A DNA stretch of 19,463 nucleotides from an uncultured Eubacteriales bacterium (GTDB taxonomy: Bacteria > Bacillota > Clostridia > Oscillospirales > Butyricicoccaceae): positions 1 through 19,463 of the forward strand of contig CAJUIK010000032.1 in NCBI GenBank assembly GCA_910585875.1. The letters are read 5' to 3'. Every line of letters starts with the position of its first letter. Within the stretch, counting starts at the first letter, position 1. A model generated the notes under the pieces. The model did not search any database and was not told where the DNA came from. It saw only the letters and a program-made list of their open reading frames with translations. A program made the position numbers and the translations under genes. Below are positions 18,877-19,463 of the stretch, in pieces.

Positions 18877-19380
18877 TCACACCTTCAATTTCTCCGCCAG
18901 CGGGGTCAAATCCTCCACCGTTGTCTGTTGCTTGTCCTGGCGGTCGAAGGCTCCAACGTGCTTGCCCAACAGTTCCAGCGCTTTGATTTTATCCGCCATC
19001 TTGTATTTCTTGATAAATCCGACATAGTTTCCATCGCCGTCGGACACATCCTGCACATCCAGCCCAACCAGGGCGGCGGCGGCATCGTCGTCCAGCTTTG
19101 ATATGTCCAGCGGCTTCCCATCCTTGTCAAACAACTTTCGGATATCGAAAAATCCCAGCTTGGCAAGCTCCCGGATAACCATGTCCTGGGTGATCTCGGT
19201 CCGTTGGTTGCGTTCCTGGATCTCCCTCTGAATGGCGGCCGCAACGTTATTTTTCGCTATCAGTTGCCGCCCGATATTGGGGTCTTTATATCCGGCCCGT
19301 TTGGCCGCAGCCGTGGCGTTCAGGTCGGCCAGGTATTCCGCCACAAAACGTTTTTGTTTTTCCGTCAGCCGCGCCGCCAT
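18877..19380 (-). CDS. terS: Phage terminase small subunit (Terminase_2 family)
   Basis: A 167-aa protein. ATG 19380 has GGAGGCGGG immediately upstream. The N-terminal HTH reads LTEKQKRFVAEYLADLNATA, AAKRAGYKDPNIGRQLIAKN with NVAAAIQREIQERNQRTEIT, the classic Terminase_2 signature (K-Q-x-x-F-x-x-E-Y-L-x-D-x-N-A-T-x-A-A-x-R-A-G-Y). The C-terminal part (KYKMADKIKALELLGKHVGA) is the conserved oligomerisation/TerL-contact helix. The small subunit recognises the packaging site and regulates TerL. Length is typical, and it stands first in the packaging module, as expected. Confidence 0.92.
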   Translation of the reverse strand: MAARLTEKQKRFVAEYLADLNATAAAKRAGYKDPNIGRQLIAKNNVAAAIQREIQERNQRTEITQDMVIRELAKLGFFDIRKLFDKDGKPLDISKLDDDAAAALVGLDVQDVSDGDGNYVGFIKKYKMADKIKALELLGKHVGAFDRQDKQQTTVEDLTPLAEKLKV

Positions 19381-19395
19381 CCCGCCTCCGCCCCC

Positions 19396-19463
19396 CTATC
19401 CTTCAATCTCAAATCCAGCCTCCCTTGTCGCGGCCTCAGGGGGAGACTTTCTCCCCCCGCCGC
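19396..19463 (-). CDS. C-terminal end of an unidentified gene (partial)
   Basis: The frame is open from the right edge and ends in TAG at 19398-19396. The visible residues are GGGRKSPPEAATREAGFEIE-G. The last codons are followed within 15 nt by the small-terminase start, as expected for the preceding gene of the packaging operon. The fragment is too short to classify. It also contains a perfect 8-bp inverted repeat (19439-19446 with 19450-19457). Confidence 0.4.
   Translation of the reverse strand, partial: GGGRKSPPEAATREAGFEIEG

Noticed and set aside
19439..19457. 8-bp inverted repeat with a 3-nt loop near the right edge
   Set aside because: It has no T run on either strand and lies inside a coding fragment cut by the window edge, so no regulatory claim can be supported.

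Overview
The window reads as a chromosomal segment of a moderately high-GC member of the Clostridia (Firmicutes). The evidence is strong AAGGAGG-type ribosome binding sites, an S-layer-homology protein, consensus sigma-A promoters with 17-bp spacers, and a prophage whose genes (YjcQ, SPP1-type portal, HK97 gp10-like, ReqiPepy6 Gp37-like) are typical of Firmicutes siphophages. No rRNA, tRNA, CRISPR array, integrase or recognisable att site was seen.

Layout. Positions 1-3300 are host-like: the end of an SLH-domain protein, a broken DHH-phosphoesterase gene, a bidirectional terminator, then a minus-strand operon (PepSY-like membrane protein, FMN reductase, GNAT acetyltransferase). From about 3320 to the right edge the minus strand carries a prophage read right to left: a partial gene, small terminase, an 82-aa ORF, large terminase, portal, two tiny ORFs, a minor head protein interrupted by an intein, two small ORFs, a run of small head-completion/connector ORFs (77 aa, 56 aa, 73 aa, YjcQ, HK97 gp10-like, 47 aa), a scaffold remnant, the tail end of a Gp37-like protein, two tail-fibre/collar proteins and a truncated amidase. 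Major capsid, tail tube and tape-measure genes are absent, and several ORFs are fused or truncated, so the prophage is probably decayed and defective.

Five plus-strand units with their own strong promoters are set into this minus-strand operon, like phage 'morons': a DUF3800 gene with a structured leader and hairpin terminator, a HigB/HigA-like toxin-antitoxin pair, a Panacea-domain gene with an overlapping partner, a single-TM accessory protein, and a homing-endonuclease-like gene.

The last is the main discovery. The minor head gene holds a 282-residue intein (13595-14440, minus strand). A complete 223-aa HTH plus Vsr/PD-(D/E)xK-like endonuclease ORF (13694-14365, plus strand) lies entirely inside it on the opposite strand, with its own promoter and ribosome binding site. 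The codons of the two ORFs are exactly register-aligned, so each endonuclease codon is the reverse complement of an intein codon. The endonuclease uses no TTA, CTA or TCA codon, as it must for the intein frame to stay open. The FHGD motif of the intein is the antisense of the putative catalytic strand of the endonuclease. The promoter lies in what looks like a 10-codon expansion between intein blocks F and G. This appears to be an antisense-nested intein/homing-endonuclease element.
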